Counted from the stretch's first letter, positions 8,767 to 18,851 are shown. The stretch is 33,612 nucleotides of DNA from a bacterium (GCA_024231775.1 JAAEQG010000273.1:1-33612); one strand, 5' to 3'. Made by a program: numbers and translations. Notes: a model not told the origin generated them from the sequence alone.

Positions 8767-10146
8767 TTACTCCTGTCCGGCCTTACCCCGCCACGGTACT
8801 ACTAAACGGACGCTCGGGGGGTGCTGAAACTCCCAATCAGCCCGGGCTTCGGTGAGCAGGGTGGACACCTTCGGTTGAACAACCCCCTTGAACACGATCT
8901 TGCGGTCGCGGTAGACGGTGATCGGCTGATCCAGGTCGAGCAATGCGCCGTGGAGTCGTATCTCAGCCTCCCGGGTCCGCAACATGCGCACCCGGATAGT
9001 CTGCCCCTCGATGGCCCCCTCAAGCAAAGCCAACTTGCGCTGCACCGCCGACCGGGCGTATGCGTGGACGTCGCCGCCCGGTGGGACGCGCACCACCATT
9101 TGTCCCTCCCAGGGCTCACCTGCGAAGCGCGTCTGGCGCAGCCAGCCGCGTCGTCCCTGGGCTGGGAAACGGAACCGATGGGCGATTGTGGCAGGGTCTG
9201 GGCTGCGCTGCATCCGGAGATACTCCAGGAAACGCTCCCGCGGTGGGACCACGTCGTGATGACCCTCCCCCGTTAGTTCGATGAACTCACCCCGTTCGAC
9301 GCCGAACTTGGGGAACTCGACCCTCAACTTGCGGTTCAGCCCCGCGATACCACCGTCCGGGGTCTCCCTCCGGAGACGATCGCGCGCGTCCTGCGCGCCC
9401 CAGACCAGGAGCATCGGGAAGTCGGTTAGATTGGGCAGCAGTGACGCCATAGTCTCGGGGGTGTTGGGGGTCGTGTAGGTCCCTGCCAGGGCGACGGCGG
9501 AGGCGAACCAGTCGGTGTAGAGCACCGCGCTCATGACCGCCCCGTGGCCACCCATGGAGTACCCCACTACGTACACCCGGTCGGTATCCAGGTGGAAGCG
9601 CCGGCGGAGGGTCTGGAGTACGGCCACGGGCTCTTCAGCCTCATCCTGAGTGACCAGAAACCAGACGCCGCAGTAGTCTTGGGGGGCGGCTACCACGAAG
9701 TCTTCGATCGCGGGCCCGACGATCTGCTCCAGGTAGTGGATGAACTCGCTCGCGGATTGCCCCATTCCGTGCAGGCCCAGGATGAGCGGGTATCGCCGGG
9801 TGGCGTCGTACCCCTGGGGCACGCGAACGCGAGCGCGGGTACGCAAGCCGTCTCCGTACTCCGCCTCCAGAGTGTGCAACCCAGCCGGTACCGCTTCCCA
9901 GAGTTGGGCTTGCTTCACGAGATCGGAGATGGTCGCGAGATCAGCCTGAGGATCGCGGAGAATCTCGCGGAGCAGGGTGGAGCGGTCGGCGGTATCTCCG
10001 GCGCGGAAGAACTCGGTGACCCGCTGCGCCAGCTCCGGGGGGTCTGCCTCAGGCTGGGCCGCCGCCGCTGTCCCCGCAAGCACGATGGCCAGCGCCGCCG
10101 GCAGCGAGCGTTGGTAGATCCTGCAATGGCCCAGCGCGTTGTTCAC
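8767..10146 (-). CDS. Secreted alpha/beta hydrolase (esterase / PHB-depolymerase-like)
   Basis: Signal peptide-like N-terminus (LPAALAIVLAGTAAAAQ), RYPLILGLHGMGQSASEF, nucleophile elbow GYSMGGHGA, acid loop LVWGAQDARD, catalytic His region TGEGHHDVV; extra C-terminal domain of about 110 aa. Confidence 0.85.
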   Translation of the reverse strand: MNNALGHCRIYQRSLPAALAIVLAGTAAAAQPEADPPELAQRVTEFFRAGDTADRSTLLREILRDPQADLATISDLVKQAQLWEAVPAGLHTLEAEYGDGLRTRARVRVPQGYDATRRYPLILGLHGMGQSASEFIHYLEQIVGPAIEDFVVAAPQDYCGVWFLVTQDEAEEPVAVLQTLRRRFHLDTDRVYVVGYSMGGHGAVMSAVLYTDWFASAVALAGTYTTPNTPETMASLLPNLTDFPMLLVWGAQDARDRLRRETPDGGIAGLNRKLRVEFPKFGVERGEFIELTGEGHHDVVPPRERFLEYLRMQRSPDPATIAHRFRFPAQGRRGWLRQTRFAGEPWEGQMVVRVPPGGDVHAYARSAVQRKLALLEGAIEGQTIRVRMLRTREAEIRLHGALLDLDQPITVYRDRKIVFKGVVQPKVSTLLTEARADWEFQHPPSVRLVVPWRGKAGQE

Positions 10147-10231
10147 AGCTCACCCGTGTTTCTGCGGGTTACCCGAGCCGCGCTCGTCAGGAAGCGGACC
10201 TGACTTGGCGGTAGGTCTGTGGGGCAGCATA

Positions 10232-10774
10232 TCAATGGTCCTGGAATACAGTAACCGAGAATCCGCCATCTGTTTGGGTATACTCGAACACCAGCTCGGC
10301 GCCGCAGTCGAACTGGAAGTCCGACTGCATGAAGCGCACCGGACCTTGGCCGAGCACGGTACCCAGATTCGCATCGAGGAACTCTCCTCCGCCGGTCCCC
10401 ACCACCACCTGCTCCGCGCACGTTACGTCCACTTCGTCAGTGGTGAGCGGACCGAGTATTCCCGTTCCGCCAACCCCGATGCCCGCCTGGACCAGATTCT
10501 CTGGAATGAGCAACCCGTCGGGCAGGGCGGCGACCGGTTCACTGGCTACATAGAACTGGGTGTCCACCGCGTTGCTGCTGAGATTGCGGAACTCGATGCG
10601 AATGCTGTCAAGGCTGGGCGGCTCCTCAGCGGAGGCGGCGGGCTCGGGGGCGTCGCTGCGGTCCTCCGAGCCGGTGGTCGGACCCAGTGCCGAGCATCCT
10701 GCGCAACCTATTGGTACGAATAGTGTTACAAGCAGTAGCCCCCAACTAACTCCAGTTTGGTTTGACGAACTCAT
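10232..10774 (-). CDS. Hypothetical lipoprotein
   Basis: MSSSNQTGVSWGLLLVTLFVPIGCAGCSALGPTTG: signal peptide with candidate lipobox cysteines; SD GGAGG upstream. No recognised catalytic motif. Confidence 0.7.
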   Translation of the reverse strand: MSSSNQTGVSWGLLLVTLFVPIGCAGCSALGPTTGSEDRSDAPEPAASAEEPPSLDSIRIEFRNLSSNAVDTQFYVASEPVAALPDGLLIPENLVQAGIGVGGTGILGPLTTDEVDVTCAEQVVVGTGGGEFLDANLGTVLGQGPVRFMQSDFQFDCGAELVFEYTQTDGGFSVTVFQDH

Positions 10775-10931
10775 GGATGGAAACCTCCGTGTCGGTGACC
10801 GCTGGAACTTGGCTTGATGCGCCAGGCTACGACGTATGGCGCGCGGGCGCCCACTCTATCGCCTGATGGAGGGTCAGCCAACCCCCGCAGTGTCTTGGCT
10901 TCGTCCGGCGGCGCGCGAGCGGGGTCGCGGT

Positions 10932-10959
10932 TTGACAGGGGCGGGGTGTCCCATATACT
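10932..10959 (+). promoter_or_regulatory. Sigma70-like promoter TTGACA-N16-TATACT
   Basis: -35 TTGACA 10932-10937 (6/6) and -10 TATACT 10954-10959 (5/6), about 68 nt upstream of the ABC ATPase ATG (11027). Implies the extended ORF start at 10814 is not used. Confidence 0.72.
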
Positions 10960-11026
10960 GGTGGCCGACTCCCGGGGCGGGCCTGTGCTCGGATGCGCGG
11001 ACCCGAAACGGAGGAGGTATGCGCTT

Positions 11027-12157
11027 ATGGCATCGGTCCAGCTTGACCAAGTGACCAAGGTCTACCGGGGCGAACGCGGCCAGGTGAAGGCGGTCGATGA
11101 CGTCAGCCTGGAGATCCGCGATAAGGAATTCGTGGTCCTGGTGGGGCCGTCCGGTTGCGGCAAGAGCACGACGTTGCGGATGATCGCCGGCCTCGAGGAG
11201 GTCACCGAGGGCAATCTGCGCATCGGCGAGCGCACGGTGAATGACGTGGCTCCCAAGGACCGCGACATAGCGATGGTGTTTCAGAACTACGCTTTGTACC
11301 CGCACATGAACGTGTTCAAGAACATGGCTTTCGGGCTGAAGATGCGACGGGTGCCCAAGCGGGAGATCGATACGAAGGTGCGCGAGGTCGGCCGGATGCT
11401 CGGAATCGAGCATCTGCTGAATCGCAAGCCGAAGGAGCTCTCCGGGGGAGAGCGTCAACGTGTGGCGGTGGGGCGTGCGATCGTACGCAACCCGCAGGCG
11501 TTTCTCTTTGACGAGCCGCTCTCGAACCTGGACGCCAGGCTTCGAGTTTCGATGCGTGCGGAGCTGAAGAAGCTGCACCGGCAGTTGCAGACGACCACGG
11601 TGTACGTGACCCACGATCAGGAAGAGGCGATGACCTTGGGAGATCGTATCGCGGTCATGCACAGGGGCGTGGTCCGTCAGTACGCTCCGCCGCTGGAGGT
11701 TTACGGCCGGCCGGTCGACCGCTTTGTGGCCGGCTTCGTGGGAACGCCGCCGATGAACTTCCTTCCGGGGAAGCTGGTGGTGGAGGGTGAGTCGCGGTTT
11801 CTCGACGTGGGCATCGGACGGATCCGACTTCCGGAACGGCTTGGGCCGATTCCGAATGGCGAATACGTCCTGGGGATTCGTCCGGAGGGACTTTCCTTTG
11901 GCAATGGCGACACCGGCGACGGGTTCTTGCCCATGCATTGTCGGGTGATCGAGCCCCTGGGAGCGGACCAGGACGTCTACCTGGAGGCTGGCGCCGACAT
12001 CCAGATGGTAGCCCGGGTTCCCGCGGACGTTGAGGTAGGGGAGGACGCCGAGCTGCGGGTGTGTGTCGATACGGCCCGTTTGCATCTTTTCGAGCCGGGG
12101 GAGACGGGCGTAAACGTCGGTCTTGCCAGCTCGGGGGCATTGAGCGGTGCAAACTGA
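11027..12157 (+). CDS. ABC transporter ATP-binding protein, MalK/UgpC/MsmX type
   Basis: MASVQLDQVTKVYRG...VLVGPSGCGKSTTLRMIAGLEEVTEGNLRIG (Walker A), LSGGERQRVAVGRAIVRNPQAFLFDEPLSNLDARLR (signature and Walker B), YVTHDQEEAMTLGDRIAVM (H-loop), C-terminal TOBE-like region. SD GGAGG upstream. Confidence 0.95.
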   Translation: MASVQLDQVTKVYRGERGQVKAVDDVSLEIRDKEFVVLVGPSGCGKSTTLRMIAGLEEVTEGNLRIGERTVNDVAPKDRDIAMVFQNYALYPHMNVFKNMAFGLKMRRVPKREIDTKVREVGRMLGIEHLLNRKPKELSGGERQRVAVGRAIVRNPQAFLFDEPLSNLDARLRVSMRAELKKLHRQLQTTTVYVTHDQEEAMTLGDRIAVMHRGVVRQYAPPLEVYGRPVDRFVAGFVGTPPMNFLPGKLVVEGESRFLDVGIGRIRLPERLGPIPNGEYVLGIRPEGLSFGNGDTGDGFLPMHCRVIEPLGADQDVYLEAGADIQMVARVPADVEVGEDAELRVCVDTARLHLFEPGETGVNVGLASSGALSGAN

Positions 12158-12263
12158 GCATCGAGGTATCGGGGGCGCGGCGCCGAGCGTTGCGGCTGAG
12201 GGCGGCAGAGGAGTGGCGGCGATGCGCTAAGACCGACTTGGCCATCTCGGGGGCGTGTTGTCG

Positions 12264-12297
12264 GTGGGTTCTCGCGGAACGTGGCCCACTTTTTGTT
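12264..12297 (+). terminator. Candidate intrinsic terminator between the ABC ATPase and nusA
   Basis: GTGGG TTC TCGCG GAA CGTGG CCCAC TTTTTGTTT: outer 5 bp stem plus inner 3 bp stem with a bulge, followed by a T-rich tract. Confidence 0.45.
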
Positions 12298-12402
12298 TGG
12301 TGGAGGGGGCGGTGAGGTGGAAGACAGAGGCGCAGGGATGACGCCGAGTGTGGCGGGCGCGACGGTCGCTCGGATGACGCGAAGGAACAGGAACATGCGA
12401 CG

Positions 12403-13965
12403 ATGATCAACAGCACGGAACTCCTGCGGATCGTGGATGCGATCTGCCGGGACAAGAATATCGACAAGGAGATGGTCTTCTGCGACCTGGAAGCGGCGAT
12501 GATGTCGGCCGTGCGCAAGGCGGACACCGAGGCCGAGGACGTGGTCGTGTCCATCGATCGGGTGAGCGGAACGATCACTGCGCAGGCTGACGGCGTTGAG
12601 GTGGACATGCGTATGCTGGGACGCATAGCCGCCCAGACTGCGAAGCAGGTGATGATCCAGAAGATCCGCGAAGCCGAGCGCGGCAGCATCTTCGATGAGT
12701 ATTCCGAGCGCGTCGGCACGATTGTGTCGGGCACGGTCTCACGTTTCGAGGGAGGGAGCCTGATCGTCAACCTGGGGCGCGCCGAGGGTATTCTACCGCG
12801 TAGTGAGCAGATCCCCGGGGAGTCGCATCATCCCGGCGAGCGGATTCGGGCCATGATTCTGGACGTCCGCGAGGCGCCGCATCAAGTCAAGATCGTGCTG
12901 ACCCGCACGCATCCGGACTACATCCGGCGGTTGTTCGAGCTGGAGGTGCCCGAGGTCGGCGAGCGCACCATCGAGATTCGGGCGCTGGCCCGAGAGGCGG
13001 GGTACCGCACCAAGGTGGCGGTGACCTCCATGGACATGAAGGTGGACGCGGTGGGGGCGTGCGTCGGGGTTCGCGGAAGTCGGATTCGTAATATCGTGGA
13101 TGAACTGGGCGGCGAGAAAATCGATATCGTCCGCTGGAACGAATCGTCGCAGATTCTCATCTCCAATTCGCTCAAACCGGCGGAGATTCAGGAGACCGCC
13201 CTGTGTTTCGAACTGGGCCGGGCGACCGTCGTTGTGGCGGAGGATCAGTTGTCGCTGGCCATCGGAAAACGCGGGCAAAACGTTCGCCTGGCTGCCCGGC
13301 TGACCGGCTGGGATCTCGATATCCTTACCCCGGCGGAATATAGCAGGGGTCTGGACGAGATGGAGAAGGCGTTCAAGAAGATTGACGGGGTCGACGACGT
13401 CCTGCTCGACAAGCTGCTGGCGATGGGCATGATTTCCCTGGGCGACGTCGAGGAGGTCGGGGTCGAGCCTCTGGTTCAGCATCTCGAGGTCTCCGAGGAC
13501 GTGGGTGGCGAGATTGTGGCAGTGGCTGCGGAGGAGGCCAAGCGGTTGGCGGCGGAAGCTGCCGCCGCCAAGGTCGCTGCGGCGGAGGCTGCCGCAGAAG
13601 CTGCGGCTGCGGAGGAGGCAGCGGGCGAGACGACGGACGGAGAGACGGGCGAAGGTGATCCGGACGGTGGTGAGCCCGCCGGCGGTGAGTCTGCCGGTTC
13701 GGAGGCTGACGCGGGGGGAGCTTCGGGGATCGCCGTCGAGCCGGTAGCAACAACGGTGGCCCTCGAGGCCGTCGTGGTCCATGAAGAGACCGCCACCGTC
13801 GGTACTGACGATGCGGGCGCGTCCCCCGCGAGCCCGTGGTCTGCTGAGTCGACGGAAGTCGCGGAACCGGCTGACGAGTCGGCGGTGTCCAATGAAACCG
13901 CATCGGTGGCGCCGGAGACCGGCGAAAGCGCATCCGACAAGGATCAGCCCGCCAGCGAGTCGTAG
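12403..13965 (+). CDS. nusA: Transcription termination/antitermination factor NusA with long Ala/Glu/Gly-rich acidic C-terminal extension
   Basis: MINSTELLRIVDAICRDKNIDKEMVFCDLEAAMMSAVRKA...GTVSRFEGGSLIVNLGRAEGILPRSEQIPGESHHPGERIRAMILDVREAPHQVKIVLTRTHPDYIRRLFELEVPEV...VGACVGVRGSRIRNIVDELGGEKIDIVRW...LAIGKRGQNVRLAARLTGWDLDI: S1 and KH domains. Confidence 0.96.
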   Translation: MINSTELLRIVDAICRDKNIDKEMVFCDLEAAMMSAVRKADTEAEDVVVSIDRVSGTITAQADGVEVDMRMLGRIAAQTAKQVMIQKIREAERGSIFDEYSERVGTIVSGTVSRFEGGSLIVNLGRAEGILPRSEQIPGESHHPGERIRAMILDVREAPHQVKIVLTRTHPDYIRRLFELEVPEVGERTIEIRALAREAGYRTKVAVTSMDMKVDAVGACVGVRGSRIRNIVDELGGEKIDIVRWNESSQILISNSLKPAEIQETALCFELGRATVVVAEDQLSLAIGKRGQNVRLAARLTGWDLDILTPAEYSRGLDEMEKAFKKIDGVDDVLLDKLLAMGMISLGDVEEVGVEPLVQHLEVSEDVGGEIVAVAAEEAKRLAAEAAAAKVAAAEAAAEAAAAEEAAGETTDGETGEGDPDGGEPAGGESAGSEADAGGASGIAVEPVATTVALEAVVVHEETATVGTDDAGASPASPWSAESTEVAEPADESAVSNETASVAPETGESASDKDQPASES

Positions 13966-14117
13966 AGTCGGCAGCGGGGTGAGGTACGGGCTTGGAGTTC
14001 TGGCGCCTCGGCCGGAATGCCTGGAGATTCGGGAGTGCTCGAGACAGGAACTTGGGGCGAATGACGCCGGGGACGGGGGACATCACCCCGGCCATGCATC
14101 GGCAAGGGAGGTCGCGT

Positions 14118-16895
14118 TTGTCTGATCGATTGCGCGTTCACACGCTGGCCAAGCAGTTGAACGTTTCCAGCAAGGTGGTCATCGAAAAGTGTCGGGCTGA
14201 GGGTCTGGAAATCAAGAACCACATGAGCACGCTCAGTGCCGGCCTAGAAGCCACGGTTCGCGAGTGGTTCAGTGAAGGCGAGCACCTTGGGGCGATCGAG
14301 ACCACTGCGCGCGTTGACCTGACGAAGGTGCGCATCCGGAGGAAACGTCGCCAGCCAGCTCCGATCCCGGAAACGGTTCCGCCTTCGACAGAAACTCCTC
14401 CCGAATCGACAGTCGAAGAGGAGGCTTCGGAAGGGATGCCCCCCGCGCCGGTGCCCGACGAAGTTGCGGCAGGGGACGAGGCCACAACTGCCGTCGCGGA
14501 AGCGCCGGTGGAGGACGGGGGCGTACCCCCGGCGGTTACCCCGGACGAGCCTGCTTTGGCGGTTAGCGAACCGGCTGCGGAGGCTCCCCCGGCGGAAGTT
14601 CCTGCCGCGCAGGAGGAGAGCGAGAAGGCGGCGGCGGTGCCACCGGTTGACGAGACGCCGACTCCCGCCCCCGCGGACGAACCGGACGAACCGGACGAAC
14701 CGGCTGAAGCGGTTCAGCCGGCGGGGCCGCAGAATGTGCCCGCCCCCGCCAAGTTGGCCGGGCCGCGGGTTGTGCGCTACGAACCGGTCGAGGCGGACGT
14801 CGCGTTTCGACCGCATAGGACCAGTAGCCCGCGTCGCCGGCCCGCCGCGGAGATGCCCAGTCCGACCGGCCCTCCCCCGCAGGAGGGCGCGGGACGCCGG
14901 AGAGGTCGCGGTCGTGCTCCGGAAACTCGCGGGGCCGGTGCCCGTCGCCGGCCTGGGCAGCGCGGATCAGAGGCTGGCGGCCGGTCTCAGGAGTGGCGCG
15001 ACCGGGACATGGCTGAGCTCAAGGAGCGTCTTTCCGGGGCGACCGGTCGGCGCATCCAGTCCCATCGCCTCGAAGCCAAGTCTCCTGGAGGCGGCCACGG
15101 TGGCGGAGCGATGGGGCCGATCACCAAGGCGGAGGTCTCCGAGCCGATCATGGTTCGTGAGTTCTGCAAGGCGATCGGGGTTCCCTTTGTGCGCCTGGCG
15201 GGTGTGTTCCGTCGTGAGCACGACATGCTTCCGAATATCAACAGCACCTTGACGAAAGAGGTGGCGGAGCTGGTCGCTCTGGATTTCGGCATCGAGCTCT
15301 CCGTCAAGGAAGCCAAGACTTCGCTACACGTTCTGATGGATGAGTTTGCCGCCCACGAGCGCACGAGCCTCCAGCCGCGCCCACCGGTGATCACCATGCT
15401 GGGGCATGTGGACCATGGCAAGACCAGCCTGCTGGATGCGATCCGGCGTACGGGCGTTGTCGGGGAAGAGGACGGCGGGATCACGCAGCATCTGGGATCG
15501 TACCACTTGGTGCGTGAGGGCTCGGCGGTCACCTTCCTGGACACTCCGGGGCATGCGGCGTTCACCGCCATGCGTGCCCGCGGCGCGCAGATGACTGATA
15601 TAGTCGTGCTGGTCGTTGCCGCGGATGACGGCGTGATGGCCCAGACGGTCGAAGCGATCAATCATGCTAAGGCGGCAGAAGTCTCGATCGTGGTGGCCTT
15701 GAACAAGTCCGATCTGGGTGACGCGAACGAGAACATGATCCTCGGACAACTGGCTGCCCACGAGCTGAACCCGTCGCAGTGGGGTGGCGAGATCGACGTG
15801 ATCAAGACCTCGGCGGTGACCGGCGATGGAGTCGAGGAACTGGTGCAGCATCTTGCCGCTCTAGCGGAGGTCCTTGAACTCAAGGCGGACCCGACCGTTC
15901 CCGCTACAGGGACCGTGATCGAGGCCCAGACCAAGGAGGGTGTCGGACCGGTGGCCACCGTGTTGGTCCAGGAAGGCACGCTACGGGTCGGTGCCGGGGT
16001 GGTCTGCGGAGGTGCGTTTGGCAAGGTGCGTGCTCTGGTGGACGACTCCGGTCGACGCATCAAGCAGGCGACGCCGTCAATCCCGGTCGAGGTGTGGGGC
16101 CTGGACGACGTACCGGAAGCCGGAGACAAGATGTTCAAGGTGGACAGCCTGCAGCGTGCCGGGCAGATCGCCAGCGACACGAAACAGCGTCGTGTCGTGA
16201 AGGGCCGCGCGGCGAGTACGAAGGCCCGCACCCTGGACGATCTGTTTAAGCAGCGTGCGGCGGGCAGTGTTCCAGAGTTGAACCTGATCATCAAGACGGA
16301 TGTGTCCGGCTCTTCGATTGCTCTGCGCAAAGTATTGGAGGAGATTCCCTCGGACGAGGTTTCGCTGAGTATTCGGCATATTGGGGTTGGAGGCATTACC
16401 GACGGCGATGTGCTGCTGGCGGACGCGTGCGACGGGATTATCATCGGATTCCGGGTGGTGCCCAGCCTGGGGGCGCGCCATCTGGCGGAGGAGAAAGGGG
16501 TCGATGTTCGGCGCTACAAGGTCATCTATGAAGTCACCGACGACATCAGACGGGCAATGGAAGGACTGCTAGAGCCGGAGAAGCGTATCGAACAGCGCGC
16601 CACTGTTGAGGTGCGCGACACCTTTCGCATCACCAAGGTCGGAATGGTGGCTGGAGGCTACGTTACCGACGGGGTGGTCAACCGTAACCACTTTGCGCGG
16701 CTGATCCGCGACGGCGTGGTGATTCGTGACGACTGCAAGTTGTCTTCTCTGCGCCGGTTCAAGGATGACGTGCGCGAGGTACGTGCGGGGATGGAGTGCG
16801 GAATACGTCTGGAGAGCTTCGAGGACGTCAAGCCGGGGGACATCGTCGAGAGCTACGAGATAGTGAAGGTGCCGCGCAAGCTCAAAGGTCCCTAA
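14118..16895 (+). CDS. infB: Translation initiation factor IF-2
   Basis: [44 protein letters not shown]...[46 protein letters not shown]...VALNKSDL; N-terminal IF2_N-like [28 protein letters not shown] at 14118 has SD AGGGAGG; alternative upstream starts exist (ORF track 13992). Confidence 0.97.
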   Translation: MSDRLRVHTLAKQLNVSSKVVIEKCRAEGLEIKNHMSTLSAGLEATVREWFSEGEHLGAIETTARVDLTKVRIRRKRRQPAPIPETVPPSTETPPESTVEEEASEGMPPAPVPDEVAAGDEATTAVAEAPVEDGGVPPAVTPDEPALAVSEPAAEAPPAEVPAAQEESEKAAAVPPVDETPTPAPADEPDEPDEPAEAVQPAGPQNVPAPAKLAGPRVVRYEPVEADVAFRPHRTSSPRRRPAAEMPSPTGPPPQEGAGRRRGRGRAPETRGAGARRRPGQRGSEAGGRSQEWRDRDMAELKERLSGATGRRIQSHRLEAKSPGGGHGGGAMGPITKAEVSEPIMVREFCKAIGVPFVRLAGVFRREHDMLPNINSTLTKEVAELVALDFGIELSVKEAKTSLHVLMDEFAAHERTSLQPRPPVITMLGHVDHGKTSLLDAIRRTGVVGEEDGGITQHLGSYHLVREGSAVTFLDTPGHAAFTAMRARGAQMTDIVVLVVAADDGVMAQTVEAINHAKAAEVSIVVALNKSDLGDANENMILGQLAAHELNPSQWGGEIDVIKTSAVTGDGVEELVQHLAALAEVLELKADPTVPATGTVIEAQTKEGVGPVATVLVQEGTLRVGAGVVCGGAFGKVRALVDDSGRRIKQATPSIPVEVWGLDDVPEAGDKMFKVDSLQRAGQIASDTKQRRVVKGRAASTKARTLDDLFKQRAAGSVPELNLIIKTDVSGSSIALRKVLEEIPSDEVSLSIRHIGVGGITDGDVLLADACDGIIIGFRVVPSLGARHLAEEKGVDVRRYKVIYEVTDDIRRAMEGLLEPEKRIEQRATVEVRDTFRITKVGMVAGGYVTDGVVNRNHFARLIRDGVVIRDDCKLSSLRRFKDDVREVRAGMECGIRLESFEDVKPGDIVESYEIVKVPRKLKGP
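14676..14702 (+). repeat. Three perfect 9-bp tandem repeats (GACGAACCG) in the IF-2 linker
   Basis: gacgaaccg x3, encoding (DEP)n in the Pro/Ala/Glu-rich N-terminal linker. Confidence 0.85.
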
Positions 16896-16915
16896 TACCT
16901 GCGGCTGAGGACACC

Positions 16916-18064
16916 ATGATCGAATTCAAGGGAGAATGCGGGCATACCATACGAGTGCGCGATGAAGACGCCGGTAAGGTCGTGCGTTGTTCGTATTGCG
17001 GGCAGGAGGCGCGCGTTCCTGACGAGCGGGAAGACCAACTGGACTTCCTGCTGAACGAAGTCGAGCGAACCGGGGAGTTCGAGTCGCCGCGCCGCGCTCG
17101 CCCCAAGAAGGCTGGTGGTGGGAGAGCGCCCACCGAGGTGCGCTCCCGGAGTGACTTCAACCCCTTCGCCGTAGCCTTGAAGATGTGCTACGCGGCGATC
17201 ATTATCTCCGTGCTCATCATCGCCTTCAAGTACGGAGCCAAGCAACTGCCCGCGATGTTCAGTTCGGGCGGTAGTGGGGGCTCCACCGCGTCCGAGGATT
17301 CGAACGACAATGAGAGCGACGGGGCATCCGCCCAGACGCAGGGGAAGCAGAAGCGGACCAGGTACGGGCGTCTGCGGCCGGAGTTGCCTCCGGACCGATC
17401 GGGCATCTTCGCCGATTCCGTACCGCGCGGAGCCGAAGTGTACTATCGCAAAGTCGGAGAACGCTCGGATAGTTCCATCTTCGCGGCATGCGCAAATCCC
17501 AAGCGAGCCGGGCAGATGATCTCGAACGCCAGAGCAGGCGAGTACGAGGTGGCGGTGGCCCTGGAGCTGTACAACGAGGATCTGATGGGTCTACCTGGTT
17601 ACAGCCAGGAGGTGTTGGATCTCCTGGACGATCCGGACCTGGCCGAGAAGGAGATTGGGGAAGTCCTGAAAGGCTACTTCATACCGGACCGGGCCGTGCG
17701 CGTCAGCATCGAGCGGTTGGGGCGGATACGCTACGTCGTTCGTTGGTATTCCGTGGAAGTCCTGCAGGCTGACTGGGCGGAGGAAACCGCCCTGTTTCTG
17801 CCGCGTGCAGCGAACCTCTCCGAGCTGCTCGAGCACCTTCCGGAGCGGAAGACGTTTAACTTCGACGTTGAGCACCAGCGCCAGATGCTCACGCAGTGCC
17901 GAGTTCCGGAGGAGGATCAACCCATGGTGGTCCAGGCGTTGGAATGGATCGGAATGATTCCCTATCTCGTGAAGCGGGGGCCGGGATCGACGCGTGGGGG
18001 GCGTTATCGATTGTTCTTCCTGAGCCAGGACGGGAAGATGGATTGGGAGTGGTTGCCGGAATAG
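16916..18064 (+). CDS. Uncharacterised zinc-ribbon, single-TM membrane protein
   Basis: MIEFKGECGHTIRVRDEDAGKVVRCSYCGQEARVPDE (C..H/CxxC ribbon), TM segment MCYAAIIISVLIIAFKYGA, then about 280 aa of soluble region. 20 nt downstream of infB. Confidence 0.78.
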   Translation: MIEFKGECGHTIRVRDEDAGKVVRCSYCGQEARVPDEREDQLDFLLNEVERTGEFESPRRARPKKAGGGRAPTEVRSRSDFNPFAVALKMCYAAIIISVLIIAFKYGAKQLPAMFSSGGSGGSTASEDSNDNESDGASAQTQGKQKRTRYGRLRPELPPDRSGIFADSVPRGAEVYYRKVGERSDSSIFAACANPKRAGQMISNARAGEYEVAVALELYNEDLMGLPGYSQEVLDLLDDPDLAEKEIGEVLKGYFIPDRAVRVSIERLGRIRYVVRWYSVEVLQADWAEETALFLPRAANLSELLEHLPERKTFNFDVEHQRQMLTQCRVPEEDQPMVVQALEWIGMIPYLVKRGPGSTRGGRYRLFFLSQDGKMDWEWLPE

Positions 18065-18146
18065 GTCGGTCTGTCGCGCCCGACTTCGTCCCCTGAGTCG
18101 GCGGCGCGGGGACAGACGGATCGCGTGTTTGGGTTGTGCGGATCTG

Positions 18147-18428
18147 ATGACGGTCGGCGTGTTGCGGATGGACTTTGCGATCTACGAGGCGCGTTCCCTG
18201 AAGGACAAGCGGCGTCTGCTCAGGAGCTTCAAGGATCGGTTGGCGGCGCGGCATAACGTCTCGGTAGCCGAAGTGGACCATCTGGACTCGTGGCAGCGGG
18301 CAGCCCTCGCCGTGGCGATGGTGGCCAATGACCCGGTTCACGTGCACAGTTGCCTGGACAAGATCGTGGACCTCGCTCGCCGGCAGCGCAGTCTAAGCCT
18401 GCTGGACTACGATAAGTCGCTCGTATAG
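18147..18428 (+). CDS. DUF503 / YlxP-like family protein
   Basis: MTVGVLRMDFAIYEARSLKDKRRLLRSFKDRLAARHNVSVAEVDHLDSWQRAALAVAMVANDPVHVHSCLDKIVDLA: typical DUF503 pattern and its usual position before rbfA. Confidence 0.9.
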   Translation: MTVGVLRMDFAIYEARSLKDKRRLLRSFKDRLAARHNVSVAEVDHLDSWQRAALAVAMVANDPVHVHSCLDKIVDLARRQRSLSLLDYDKSLV

Positions 18429-18449
18429 CCAAGGGAGCCCAGCACACCG

Positions 18450-18851
18450 ATGCCTTCGCGCAGAGCAGCCAAAATGGCCAGTCAGGTGCGCAACATCGTC
18501 GGCGAGGCGATCACCCAACGCCTCAGCGATCCGCGCATCTCACCCCTGGCCAGCATTACCCGGGTGGACGTGTCCGGCGATCTCCAGATCGCCAAGGTCT
18601 ATATCAGCGTCATGGGATCCGAGGCGGACGAACGCAAGACCTTGCGGGCCCTCGACCACGCCACGGGCTTCATTCAACGGTTGATCACTAAGCGGATCCA
18701 GGCTCGTCACTGTCCGGAGGTGCGCTTCCTGGCGGACCAGTCGGTCAAGGGAGCGATGCGGACTGTGCAGATCATCGAGGAGTCTATGCAGGCGGATGGG
18801 GCCGGAGACGATACCGCGGAGGATCCCGACTCAGACGGAGGCTCCGAATGA
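18450..18851 (+). CDS. rbfA: Ribosome-binding factor A
   Basis: MPSRRAAKMASQVRNIVGEAITQRLSDPRISPLASITRVDVSGDLQIAKVYISVMGSEADERKTLRALDHATGFIQRLITKRIQARHCPEVRFLADQSVKGAMRTVQII. Confidence 0.93.
   Translation: MPSRRAAKMASQVRNIVGEAITQRLSDPRISPLASITRVDVSGDLQIAKVYISVMGSEADERKTLRALDHATGFIQRLITKRIQARHCPEVRFLADQSVKGAMRTVQIIEESMQADGAGDDTAEDPDSDGGSE

Noticed and set aside
10874-12085. 403-aa minus-strand ORF
   Set aside because: Shadow ORF opposite the ABC ATPase (Walker A/B, signature motif on plus).
12793-13782. 329-aa minus-strand ORF
   Set aside because: Shadow ORF opposite nusA.
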